Translations under genes and position numbers: made by a program
The notes under the pieces: model-generated
Told to the model about the DNA's origin: nothing
Database searches by the model: none
What the model saw: only the letters and a program-made list of their open reading frames with translations
Part shown: piece by piece, positions 1 through 6,653 of the stretch
Position numbering within the stretch: position 1 is the first letter of the stretch
Layout: the number at the start of each line of letters is the position of its first letter
NCBI GenBank assembly: GCA_017382555.1
Contig: JAFOAB010000204.1
Location: forward strand, 1 to 9,356
DNA: 9,356 bases
Reading direction: 5' to 3'
Source: Clostridia bacterium
GTDB taxonomy: Bacteria; Bacillota; Clostridia; Oscillospirales; CAG-272

Positions 1-1
1 A

Positions 2-166
2 ATGATGGCAAATATTCGTTCCGTACGTATTATCCACGGCAAGGGCACCGGTGCATTGCGCACCTATCTTTGGTCGTGGTTTAAGGGTGATTGCCGTATC
101 GCTTCATTCAGACTTGGTGCTCATGGCGAGGGCGATGCAGGAGTTACCATTCTCGAGTTGAAATAG
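2..166 (+). CDS. mutS2: MutS2 endonuclease, C-terminal Smr domain (5' end outside window)
   Basis: The window opens inside a gene whose last 54 codons encode the end of a Smr domain. The visible motif HGKGTGALR (residues 12-20 of the fragment) is the Smr signature, and the RLGAHGEGDAGVTILELK tail matches the usual C-terminus of MutS2. MutS2 is a cytosolic DNA-binding ATPase of the MutS family. In Firmicutes it is tied to suppression of recombination and to rescue of collided ribosomes; the Smr domain is its nuclease part. The first codon seen is ATG, but it lies inside the domain, so the true start is upstream. The stop TAG overlaps the ribosome binding site of the next gene, which starts 8 bases later, so the two are very likely co-transcribed. 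A different Smr protein cannot be fully excluded, but the tail fits MutS2 best. Confidence 0.9.
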   Translation: MMANIRSVRIIHGKGTGALRTYLWSWFKGDCRIASFRLGAHGEGDAGVTILELK

Positions 167-174
167 AGGTTTAT

Positions 175-1545
175 ATGCGTAAGCAAAAACGATTTGATAT
201 GATGCTTTTGACAGTATCCGTTATCATAGCCGTTATGGCTGTGATCGCGGTTTCCGTCAGATACGCGTCAAAGGGTAGTCCCGGTGGAGATATTTATACC
301 GAGGCAGGTGTAATTACCGATACGGTGATTACCACCGAGCTGCTCGTCGCAACCGAGGCGCCTGTTACGGAGCCGGTCGAAACCGATGAAGTAACGGAGC
401 ACGTGACCGATCCGCCCGTTACGACCGAGCTTGTCACAGAGCCGGCTACCGAGCCCGTTACCGAAGCACCCGAAGCTTCGGAGGATAAGATAATTTCCGT
501 GCTTGCTTGCGGCGATAATCTGCTTTACCGCCCCAACACCTTTGAAGCGGACGAGCTTTCAATTGACGGCAAGCGCAGTTATATGTTTACCTATGAAAGC
601 ATAGCGGAATTTCTCGGCTCTGCGGATATTTCCTTTATAAATCAGGAGACACTCCTCTGCGGAGGAAATAGCGGTTACCCGCTATTTAACAGCCCCTTTG
701 AGGTTGCCGATACACTCTCGGAGCTTGGCTTTGACGTTGCAAACATCGCAACCAATCATATGCTTGACGTTGGATATGACGGCGCTCTTAATTCCACGGG
801 TGAGGGAATTGAAATCTCCAGATCCACTCTGGAAAATGCGGGGCTTACCGTAATCGGAGGTTATCTCAACGAGGATGATTTCAATAACGTGCGTATCCTT
901 GAGCGTGACGGTGTGAGGATCGCGTTCCTTGCGTTCACCGAATCAACAAATACGATCACCCTTTATGATAATAGCGAGATATATATTCCTTACCTTACCG
1001 AAGAGAACGTAATTGCCGCAGTTTCCGCCGCAAGGAAGGTTGCTGACGTTATCATAGTTTCCGCGCACTGGGGCGTGGACAGCTCCTCTCGACTTTCCGA
1101 CAGTCAGCTGTATTTTGCAAAGCTCTTTGCGGATTTGGGTGTAGATGCCGTTATAGGTCATCATTCCCATATCGTTCACCCTATCGAATGGATCGAGGGT
1201 AAGGACGGAAACAGAATGCTTTGTGCCTACTCTCTCGGTAATTTGATAGGCATAATGGAATATCCGCTTACGGTTCTTGGCGGAATTTTGACATTTGATA
1301 TTCGTGTTGCAGATGGCGAAAAGCCCGTAGTCGAAAACGTTGGCTTCGTCCCCACCGTATATAATTACGACAAGCATTACCGTAATAACAAGATTTATTT
1401 CCTTGAGGATTATACCGACGAGATGGCTGCCGAGCACGGTGTATGTAAGGTATACGATCACGAATTTACCGTTGACGATCTGACCGATCATATTAAAAAT
1501 ACGGTAAACGAAGTGTTTATCAGAAGTATAAATGACTACCGATAA
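175..1545 (+). CDS. CapA-family (PGA_cap) membrane-anchored protein
   Basis: This 456-residue protein has one N-terminal membrane helix (about residues 9-29). A Thr/Glu/Pro-rich linker follows (about 42-103), then a CapA/PGA_cap metallophosphatase-like domain (about 105-395). Family motifs are all present: GDNLLY (113-118), NQETL (156-160), ATNHMLDVG (192-200), SAHWG (296-300), GHHSHIVHP (328-336) and YSLGN (352-356). The catalytic domain should face outward on the anchor. Family members are linked to poly-gamma-glutamate capsule synthesis or release, but no capB or capC is nearby, so the substrate is unknown and a general cell-wall role is equally possible. The start at 175 is chosen because GAGG at 166-169 sits 5 bases upstream and the membrane helix then follows at once. 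An in-frame ATG at 91 lies inside mutS2. The 3' end overlaps the next gene by 14 bases. Confidence 0.88.
   Translation: MRKQKRFDMMLLTVSVIIAVMAVIAVSVRYASKGSPGGDIYTEAGVITDTVITTELLVATEAPVTEPVETDEVTEHVTDPPVTTELVTEPATEPVTEAPEASEDKIISVLACGDNLLYRPNTFEADELSIDGKRSYMFTYESIAEFLGSADISFINQETLLCGGNSGYPLFNSPFEVADTLSELGFDVANIATNHMLDVGYDGALNSTGEGIEISRSTLENAGLTVIGGYLNEDDFNNVRILERDGVRIAFLAFTESTNTITLYDNSEIYIPYLTEENVIAAVSAARKVADVIIVSAHWGVDSSSRLSDSQLYFAKLFADLGVDAVIGHHSHIVHPIEWIEGKDGNRMLCAYSLGNLIGIMEYPLTVLGGILTFDIRVADGEKPVVENVGFVPTVYNYDKHYRNNKIYFLEDYTDEMAAEHGVCKVYDHEFTVDDLTDHIKNTVNEVFIRSINDYR
340..480 (+). repeat. TEP-type low-complexity linker in the CapA-family gene
   Basis: Degenerate repeats built on ACCGAG/GTTACNGAGCC units encode a string of Thr-Glu-Pro and Val-Thr-Glu motifs (roughly residues 57-102 of the CapA-family protein). 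The segment separates the membrane helix from the catalytic domain and probably acts as a flexible wall-spanning spacer. Related but shorter linkers follow the lipobox in both lipoproteins at 2141-5214. Confidence 0.6.
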
Positions 1546-2125
1546 AATAACGTATAAAGTAAAGCGCTCGAAGCGAAAAAGCCTTGGTATACGAATTGAA
1601 TGTGACGGCAGTATAACAGTTCTTGCGCCATTGCTTGCTTCTGCAGAATATATCGATGAAGCAATCGCTAAAAACAAGGATTGGATTCTGAAAAAACAAA
1701 GCGAGAAGCTTTCGGCAATTGGCGAAAGAAGGCTTCAGCCGATATATTTGGATGAGATTAAGGCACTTAAGGCGCGCGCGTTGACAATTCTGCCGGATAG
1801 ATTGAATTATTATGCCGAATTACTTGGCGTATCGTACAGCAAGCTTTCCGTAAAGCCGATGCTCTCACGATGGGGTAGCTGCAGTGCACAGCAAAGCATC
1901 TCTATCAATTGCCTTTTGATGCTTGCGCCCGATGAGGTTATCGATTATATTCTCGTACACGAGCTTTCGCACGTTAAGCATATGAATCACTCACGTGCAT
2001 TTTATGCTTTTATCGACGCTCATTTTCCGCACAGAAAGCAGTGCGAAAAATGGTTAAAGAGTGAGGGCGTAATTCTTATCAGCCGTGTAAGGCTCGCTAA
2101 AGATAAAAAAGACCGAATCAATTGA
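1532..2125 (+). CDS. YgjP-like zinc metallopeptidase (M48/DUF45 family)
   Basis: The product has 197 residues and reads throughout as a YgjP/DUF45 protein. It has an N-terminal beta-rich part with the family's basic SKRKSLGIRI segment (13-22), then RWGSCS (113-118), the zinc-binding HELSHVKH helix (143-150, HExxH at 143-147) and NHSRAFY (152-158), where His153 is the likely third ligand. Family members are small cytosolic metallopeptidase-like proteins; physiological substrates are poorly known. The gene overlaps the end of the CapA-family gene by 14 bases, so translational coupling is likely; the upstream SD (AGAAG) is weak. The stop codon lies inside the terminator stem. A nuclease-associated accessory role has been suggested for relatives beside restriction genes, but nothing here supports that. 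Confidence 0.9.
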   Translation: MTTDKITYKVKRSKRKSLGIRIECDGSITVLAPLLASAEYIDEAIAKNKDWILKKQSEKLSAIGERRLQPIYLDEIKALKARALTILPDRLNYYAELLGVSYSKLSVKPMLSRWGSCSAQQSISINCLLMLAPDEVIDYILVHELSHVKHMNHSRAFYAFIDAHFPHRKQCEKWLKSEGVILISRVRLAKDKKDRIN

Positions 2126-2138
2126 TTCGGTCTTTTTT
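2105..2138. terminator. Bidirectional rho-independent terminator
   Basis: GACCGAATCA (2111-2120) and TGATTCGGTC (2123-2132) form a perfect inverted repeat. A6 lies on the left and T6 on the right, so an RNA hairpin plus U-tract forms in either direction. It ends the mutS2-capA-ygjP operon on the plus strand and the lipoprotein operon on the minus strand. The ygjP stop codon (2123-2125) is inside the right arm. The central two bases are too few for a loop, so the inner pairs must open. Confidence 0.92.
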
Positions 2139-2140
2139 GA

Positions 2141-3736
2141 TTATTTAAAGGGTGCGGGCTGATATGTTACGGTGGGCCCGTGAATAACGGGTATGTCAGG
2201 TCCGCCCTCGGGGTTTTCGCGGAAGGTGAGTCTGTCCATACACAGTCTGCGCTTGCGGTAGGAATCGACCTCATCGTGCGCGTGGTAAAGAACGAAAAGC
2301 TCGCTACCGTCCGGGGATTCAACGATCCACGTGCATCCAACGCCCGTAATGCTTGCGGTTGCGTCAAGCAGGGGATTGGTGTCTTTCGGCTTTACAAATC
2401 CGGTAAGAGGATTATCCGAAACGATATATCCCTCGGAATAAGAGGTCTTATAGTGGCTTCCCGCGTAAAATACGTAGTAATAACCGTCTCTGTATATTAC
2501 GTTTGGTCGCTCACAGACGGGAGTTGATGCTCCGTTCTCGCTCTTTCTCTCCCACGCCTCGGAGGGCTCTGTAAGCTTTGTGGGCGTTCTGTCGGTAATC
2601 GTTATCTTTCCGTCCGCAACAGTAACATTGGTTGCATATAGCACGTTACCGATGTTCGGGTCGGTTCTGTAGAAATACAGGATATCCTTTCCGCTTACGG
2701 GGTCATTGAAGAGGAATGAGCCTGCAGGGCTGTTTTGCGAGAGGAGAACGTGATCTTGCATTGTACCCTTTTGCACGTAAGGGCCGAGGATTTTGTCGGA
2801 CGTTGCGTAGAATACGGAAAGCCCCGAGGATTCGGTTTGGTGGGAGGTATAAAGGAGATAGAAGGTTCCGTCTCTCTCATATATTCCCGCACCGCCGAAA
2901 TACTTCGTTCCGTATAGAGTTGTTGAGCTTGCAACAGCCCCCGCTTCCTTCCAGTTTATAAGGTCGGTGCTGGTTCTGCACATAAAGCTTCCCGTTGTGA
3001 ACATATAATACGTTCCCTCGTAGAGGAGAACCGTGGGGTCCGCTATTACGGTGCTTGTAAGCATGGGGTTTTTGTATCTATTGTCCTCAGCAGGGGCTGT
3101 GGAGCGTTGATACGTCGGCTCGGAGATTTCGGATTTTGTGCTGCCGTTAAAGCAGATACCGAGCTTTGCCTTTGCGGGGCGCGTGCAGTACACGTCTATA
3201 ATCGGTGCCGTCTCGATCTCATCGGTTCCAAAATAAACCGAAATACTATTCGAGAGGTTTCTGATACGAACCTGATATTCGGTTTTGGTTTGGAAGGGAT
3301 ATTTTGCGTAACCGAGCTGGGTTTGCTCGTCACCTTTTATCTCGATAAGGTTAAATCTGCCGTTTAGCGGATCGATGCGGAGCATCTTCGCGCTTGTGAT
3401 TTCTCCGTTTTCATCTTGCTTGATATCAAGATAAACGCGGAGTATCGCGCTTTTTGAATCAAAGGAAAATTTGAAATCAAAGGTATTGGATGCCTCGAGC
3501 GATTCGCGTGAGATGATAATTTTATTTTTATCGCCGTCTATATTTCTGATCATTCCGTTTTCCATCTTAACACTACCGTCCAATTCGAAAAATGTGTTTT
3601 CCGTTATTGGTTCTTCCGTTACAGCGGAGGTATCATCCGTTATCGGTGCTTCGGTCGTTATCGGCGCTCCGCCACAGGAGGGGAGAAGTGAGAAAAGACA
3701 CAGCAGCGTTATAAGCTTAATATGAAAATTTTTCAT
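2141..3736 (-). CDS. GH43-like five-bladed propeller lipoprotein with N-terminal lectin-like domain
   Basis: This is a 531-residue predicted lipoprotein. It has a signal peptide with lipobox LPSC (Cys21), a Thr/Glu/Pro linker (24-47), a beta-rich concanavalin-like region (about 50-210) and a GH43-type propeller (about 222-527). Visible GH43 features are the first-blade IADPTV with Asp233 (catalytic base position), the blade pattern DGTFYLLYTSH, CERPNVIYRDGYYYVFYAG with Glu409 (general acid position), the SEGYIVSDNPLTGF segment and FVLYHAHDE (481-489). GH43 enzymes cleave arabinose- or xylose-containing plant glycans, so a surface arabinosidase or xylosidase is the simplest guess. However, the pKa-modulating Asp appears to be Ala338, EGP reads ERP, and the conserved His before the last blade reads Cys468, so catalysis is uncertain. 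The start codon overlaps the upstream stop (TGATG), indicating coupled translation. Confidence 0.82.
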   Translation of the reverse strand: MKNFHIKLITLLCLFSLLPSCGGAPITTEAPITDDTSAVTEEPITENTFFELDGSVKMENGMIRNIDGDKNKIIISRESLEASNTFDFKFSFDSKSAILRVYLDIKQDENGEITSAKMLRIDPLNGRFNLIEIKGDEQTQLGYAKYPFQTKTEYQVRIRNLSNSISVYFGTDEIETAPIIDVYCTRPAKAKLGICFNGSTKSEISEPTYQRSTAPAEDNRYKNPMLTSTVIADPTVLLYEGTYYMFTTGSFMCRTSTDLINWKEAGAVASSTTLYGTKYFGGAGIYERDGTFYLLYTSHQTESSGLSVFYATSDKILGPYVQKGTMQDHVLLSQNSPAGSFLFNDPVSGKDILYFYRTDPNIGNVLYATNVTVADGKITITDRTPTKLTEPSEAWERKSENGASTPVCERPNVIYRDGYYYVFYAGSHYKTSYSEGYIVSDNPLTGFVKPKDTNPLLDATASITGVGCTWIVESPDGSELFVLYHAHDEVDSYRKRRLCMDRLTFRENPEGGPDIPVIHGPTVTYQPAPFK

Positions 3737-5214
3737 CAGTCGTTAGCCTTAAGAGCTTCAATGCTCTTGTTTATATTGGCAATGTAAGCGGTGCTTGCGC
3801 GCTGATAGGACGCATAAAGCTTGGAGAGACCGGTGGGATTATTGTTGCGGAGAAGATTGGTAATGGTCTCCTGAAGGTTAGAAACCTTGTAAAGATGTCC
3901 CACGTCGAAGATTCTGTTGTTAAAGATGATGTCAAGCATATCCTTGCTTTCCTCATCTCTTACGTATGTACCGTTAAGTGTCTTGTCGTAATATGCGGGG
4001 GTGAGGATCTGCTCTGAGTGATAGCCGAGAAGCTCAATGACAGCACCGATAGTCTCGGGGTCCTCGCATACTGCGGGAACGCATATGAATGCGCTATGCC
4101 AAGGTGCGATGGGGGAATACCATTCCTGATCCTCGCTGTATCTGGGCTGGGGAAGAATGCCGTAGTCGGTATCCATATTGCGGAAGCGGTGGCACTCGTT
4201 AAACATAGTCATCATAAAGATAGCCTGATCCTCGATGAACATATTGTACCAAGCAACACCTCCGGACATATGCTGGAAGTTGATAGCGTACTTGGAATTT
4301 GCAAAGGTGATGAACTTGTTTACGATGTTATCGTTGCGCTCGCTGTACATTGTAAGCTCGATAAGACCGTCCTCATTAACCTTTGCGATCTTACCGCCGC
4401 CTGCCTTCATGGTAGCAAGCAGCTCATCATCCCAAAGGATGGTGCCGTACATATCACGGCTATCCATAATGTCATCGCCGTTAAGATCCTCGCTTACAAG
4501 GGAGGATATGCGGATAAGCTCGTCAAGGGTCCATTTGCCCTCGTTTGCAAGTGCGTAGAGGTTGGTACCGTCTGTTACCTTGTCCTTATAAAGCTCCTTA
4601 TTGAAGAGCACGCAGAAGGTGAAATCATCAATAGCGGTGGAAAGCGCACCCGTGGTGAAGAACATGGAGTTTGCAATGCACAAATCGCGAATTGCTGTCT
4701 GGTCCCACCAGGAGTTGGAAAGATCAACGTTGGGGAGCTTCTTCATATCGTAAAGCACACCCTCAATAGCCAAGGTTGTGCAGTTGTAGCCGGAAAGAAT
4801 GCAAAGCTCGTATTCATTTTCTCCCGCGGTGTTGGAGCGGCGCATCATCGTTTCGGCAGAGGAAGCGTTTGCAAAAGTGTTAACAGCGGTGAAGAGAACG
4901 CCGTATTTTTCAGCCATAATGGCATTCTTCTCGAAAATCGCATCGTCCATTACGGAGCCGCTTTCAACTACCGTAAAATCATCCGGTGTGTGCTGGGAGT
5001 TACCGGAGAGATGGACGTTAAATTCCATATCATCAAGATAGATATCGTTTTTAAGGGTATCGTAGATTCCCGTGGTGGTAGGCGCGGTAACCTCGGCGGT
5101 ATTATCGTTGTCCGTTACCGTAGGCTCGGTCGTTGCAGGTGTTGTTCCGCCGCAGGATACGATACAGAAGAGTGTAATTAAAGCAAGTGTGAATGCCAAA
5201 GTTCTTTTAAGCAT
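3736..5214 (-). CDS. ABC-transporter-type sugar-binding lipoprotein (family 1 solute-binding protein)
   Basis: The 492-residue product starts with a lipoprotein signal ending in IVSC (Cys21), then a Thr-rich linker (24-48), then a type II periplasmic-binding-protein fold typical of extracellular solute-binding protein family 1. Supporting features are the KNAIMAEKYG segment (96-105), GKWTLDELI (226-234), the calcium-loop-like DLNGDDIMDSRDMYG (243-257) and the closing-lobe segment DYGILPQPRYS (350-360). It should sit on the outer membrane face and bind a sugar or oligosaccharide. No permease or ATPase gene is adjacent, so the transporter must be encoded elsewhere or the protein works only as a surface binder. 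GGAGG at 5221-5225 lies 6 bases before the ATG, an excellent ribosome binding site. The gene is first in a two-gene operon with the GH43-like lipoprotein and has its own promoter. Confidence 0.88.
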   Translation of the reverse strand: MLKRTLAFTLALITLFCIVSCGGTTPATTEPTVTDNDNTAEVTAPTTTGIYDTLKNDIYLDDMEFNVHLSGNSQHTPDDFTVVESGSVMDDAIFEKNAIMAEKYGVLFTAVNTFANASSAETMMRRSNTAGENEYELCILSGYNCTTLAIEGVLYDMKKLPNVDLSNSWWDQTAIRDLCIANSMFFTTGALSTAIDDFTFCVLFNKELYKDKVTDGTNLYALANEGKWTLDELIRISSLVSEDLNGDDIMDSRDMYGTILWDDELLATMKAGGGKIAKVNEDGLIELTMYSERNDNIVNKFITFANSKYAINFQHMSGGVAWYNMFIEDQAIFMMTMFNECHRFRNMDTDYGILPQPRYSEDQEWYSPIAPWHSAFICVPAVCEDPETIGAVIELLGYHSEQILTPAYYDKTLNGTYVRDEESKDMLDIIFNNRIFDVGHLYKVSNLQETITNLLRNNNPTGLSKLYASYQRASTAYIANINKSIEALKAND

Positions 5215-5242
5215 GGTTAACCTCCAAAAGCTTTATGAAAAT

Positions 5243-5271
5243 ATTATATATTCTTTCTACAAAGATGTAAA
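5243..5271 (-). promoter_or_regulatory. Sigma-A promoter for the lipoprotein operon
   Basis: On the minus strand, TTTACA (5266-5271) is followed after exactly 17 bases by TATAAT (5243-5248). This is a near-consensus housekeeping promoter in an AT-rich stretch. The predicted start near 5236 would give a leader of about 20 bases carrying the GGAGG at 5221-5225. I see no operator or catabolite-response palindrome around it. Confidence 0.8.
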
Positions 5272-5322
5272 TATATTATTGAAATTTTAACTTATTAAAA
5301 TTCCGTTAAATACGTTTTATGT

Positions 5323-5336
5323 AGCCCAAGCGGGCT
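5323..5336 (-). terminator. Weak hairpin after enolase (possible terminator)
   Basis: AGCCC and GGGCT form a 5-bp GC-rich stem with a 4-base loop immediately after the enolase stop. On the minus strand it is followed by ACATAAAACG rather than a U-tract, so intrinsic termination would be poor. Read-through into the lipoprotein operon is possible. Confidence 0.3.
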
Positions 5337-6575
5337 TTATCTGATATCGTCGTATATTTCCAAAAGTCTGTTGTATTTTGCGGTGCGTTCGCCTCGTGCG
5401 GGTGCGCCGCTTTTTATCATATCCGCAGAAACCGCAACGGAAATATCGGCTATCGAGGAGTCCTCTGTTTCTCCGCTTCTGTGGCTGACGATTACCTTAT
5501 ATCCCGCCCTTTTAGCGCGATTGATGGTTTCAAGCGTTTCGGTGAGCGTGCCTATCTGGTTGGGCTTTATCAGCACAGCTGTAGCCGCCTGCATTTCAAT
5601 TCCTTTTTCAAGTCGGTGCTTGTTTGTTACAAATAAATCGTCACCGACGGTAATTACGTTGCTTTTAGCGGTAAAGCTTGCCCAATTTTCCCAGTCCTCT
5701 TCGGCAAACGGATCCTCTATCGATATTATCGGATATTTACCGATAAGCTCGGTGTAATATGCGCAAAGCTCCTCTGCGGTAAAATGCTTGTTTGTTTTTG
5801 GCATTGTGTAGCCGCCGTCGTTTGCCGCATTATAAAATTCCGTCGAGGCAACGTCAAGCCCGATATTGAAATCCTCGCCGCCCTTAAAGCCCGCCTTTTC
5901 GATAGCCTCGAGAAGAATTTCTATTGCCTCCTCATTTGTTTTTAACTTCGGTGCAAAGCCGCCTTCGTCACCGAGAGAAGTCGAATATCCTTTTTCATTC
6001 AAAATTGTTTTGAGCGTGTTATATACCTTAACAGAACGCTCAAGCATATTAGGAAGCTCGTCTCGGCGTGGGATTATCATAAACTCCTGAATGTCGAGAC
6101 CGTTATCGGAGTGCTTACCGCCGTTTATGACGTTGAGCATCGGTACGGGCATATCGTTTGCTCCGCATCCTCCAATATAGCGGTAAAAGGGAATACCGCT
6201 GACCATTGCACCGCATTTTGCGGCGGCAAGAGATACGGCAAGTATTGCATTCGCACCGTATCGGGATTTGTTTTCAGTTCCATCACCCTCGCAAAGCAAG
6301 CGGTCTATCTCCTTTTGATTTGTCACATCGCGAAAGGAAAGTCTGTCACGGATTTCGGTGTTAATGAAATTAACCGCCCTCTCCACACCCTTGCCGTTGT
6401 AGCGTTCCATATCTCCGTCGCGAAGCTCGTGTGCTTCAAAGGAGCCGGTCGAGGCACCGCTCGGTGCAATTGCGGTCGCTCGATGCTGACCGCACCACAC
6501 CTCCGCCTGAACCGTTGGCACTCCACGAGAGTCGAGCACTTGCCTTGCTCTGATTTTTTCAATTTTATGATACAT
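5337..6575 (-). CDS. eno: Enolase (phosphopyruvate hydratase), short C-terminus
   Basis: Enolase interconverts 2-phosphoglycerate and phosphoenolpyruvate in glycolysis and works in the cytosol. All key elements are visible: the mobile loop SGASTG (39-44), His155 in the NGGKHSDN stretch, Glu164 in DIQEF, catalytic Glu204 in GDEGG, Mg ligands Asp241, Glu287 (SIEDP) and Asp312 (GDDLFVTN), catalytic Lys337 (LIKPNQ), SHRSGETED (364-372) and Lys388 (IKSGAPARG). At 412 residues it is about 15-20 shorter than usual; the protein stops at LLEIYDDIR and lacks the customary C-terminal tail. KHSDNGLD replaces the more typical HADNNVD. The family identity is certain. Whether this is the sole enolase or a second, diverged copy cannot be told here. 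It lies 61 bases downstream of the SLH gene, with its SD (GGAGGTG) inside a perfect inverted repeat. Confidence 0.95.
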   Translation of the reverse strand: MYHKIEKIRARQVLDSRGVPTVQAEVWCGQHRATAIAPSGASTGSFEAHELRDGDMERYNGKGVERAVNFINTEIRDRLSFRDVTNQKEIDRLLCEGDGTENKSRYGANAILAVSLAAAKCGAMVSGIPFYRYIGGCGANDMPVPMLNVINGGKHSDNGLDIQEFMIIPRRDELPNMLERSVKVYNTLKTILNEKGYSTSLGDEGGFAPKLKTNEEAIEILLEAIEKAGFKGGEDFNIGLDVASTEFYNAANDGGYTMPKTNKHFTAEELCAYYTELIGKYPIISIEDPFAEEDWENWASFTAKSNVITVGDDLFVTNKHRLEKGIEMQAATAVLIKPNQIGTLTETLETINRAKRAGYKVIVSHRSGETEDSSIADISVAVSADMIKSGAPARGERTAKYNRLLEIYDDIR

Positions 6576-6576
6576 A

Positions 6577-6625
6577 AATACACCTCCGTTTTTGATAATT
6601 ATTGCCCTAAAAACGGAGGTGTATT
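6577..6625 (-). promoter_or_regulatory. Perfect 17-bp inverted repeat sequestering the enolase SD
   Basis: Read on the minus strand, the arm AATACACCTCCGTTTTT (6625-6609) is the exact complement of AAAAACGGAGGTGTATT (6593-6577), separated by a 15-base loop. The second arm holds the enolase Shine-Dalgarno (GGAGGTG) and ends one base before the ATG. The first arm carries CACCTCC, the same sequence as the 16S rRNA anti-SD core, so the folded RNA would hide the SD. No U-tract follows the stem, which argues against a simple terminator. A protein-binding DNA palindrome is the alternative. Confidence 0.75.
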
Positions 6626-6653
6626 CTTATAATGCGTTAATTCATTTTGTAAA
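6626..6653 (-). promoter_or_regulatory. Candidate sigma-A promoter for enolase
   Basis: On the minus strand, TTTACA (6648-6653) and TATAAG (6626-6631) are spaced by 16 bases. The promoter overlaps the end of the SLH gene. A start near 6619-6620 would fall inside the first arm of the inverted repeat. The enolase mRNA would then begin almost directly with a hairpin of 11-12 bp that still pairs CCTCC with the SD. Confidence 0.5.

Noticed and set aside
91..174. Longer start for the CapA-family protein at 91
   Set aside because: The extension overlaps mutS2 coding sequence out of frame and would push the membrane helix away from the N-terminus. The ATG at 175 has an SD at the right distance.
943..1677. 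A 244-codon minus-strand frame opposite the CapA-family and YgjP-type genes
   Set aside because: It spans two well-supported genes in antisense, lacks domain features and has no SD or terminator of its own.
4018..5181. A 387-codon open frame on the plus strand opposite the solute-binding protein
   Set aside because: It is antisense to a gene with clear family identity, lipobox, SD and promoter. Its translation has no recognisable domain and it has no SD. It is a codon-bias shadow.
5215..5336. Search for a riboswitch, small RNA or catabolite-response site upstream of the lipoprotein operon
   Set aside because: Only the promoter, the SD and a weak hairpin are visible. The leader is about 20 bases, too short for a riboswitch, and no cre-like palindrome was seen.
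6577..6625. The eno-upstream inverted repeat as a plain terminator of the SLH gene
   Set aside because: The T5 run is inside the stem, no U-tract follows the second arm, and the arm contains the enolase SD next to its ATG. A regulatory role fits better, though some transcription attenuation cannot be excluded.
6111..6632. Open frame on the plus strand opposite enolase
   Set aside because: Enolase identity on the other strand is certain, and this frame resembles no protein family.
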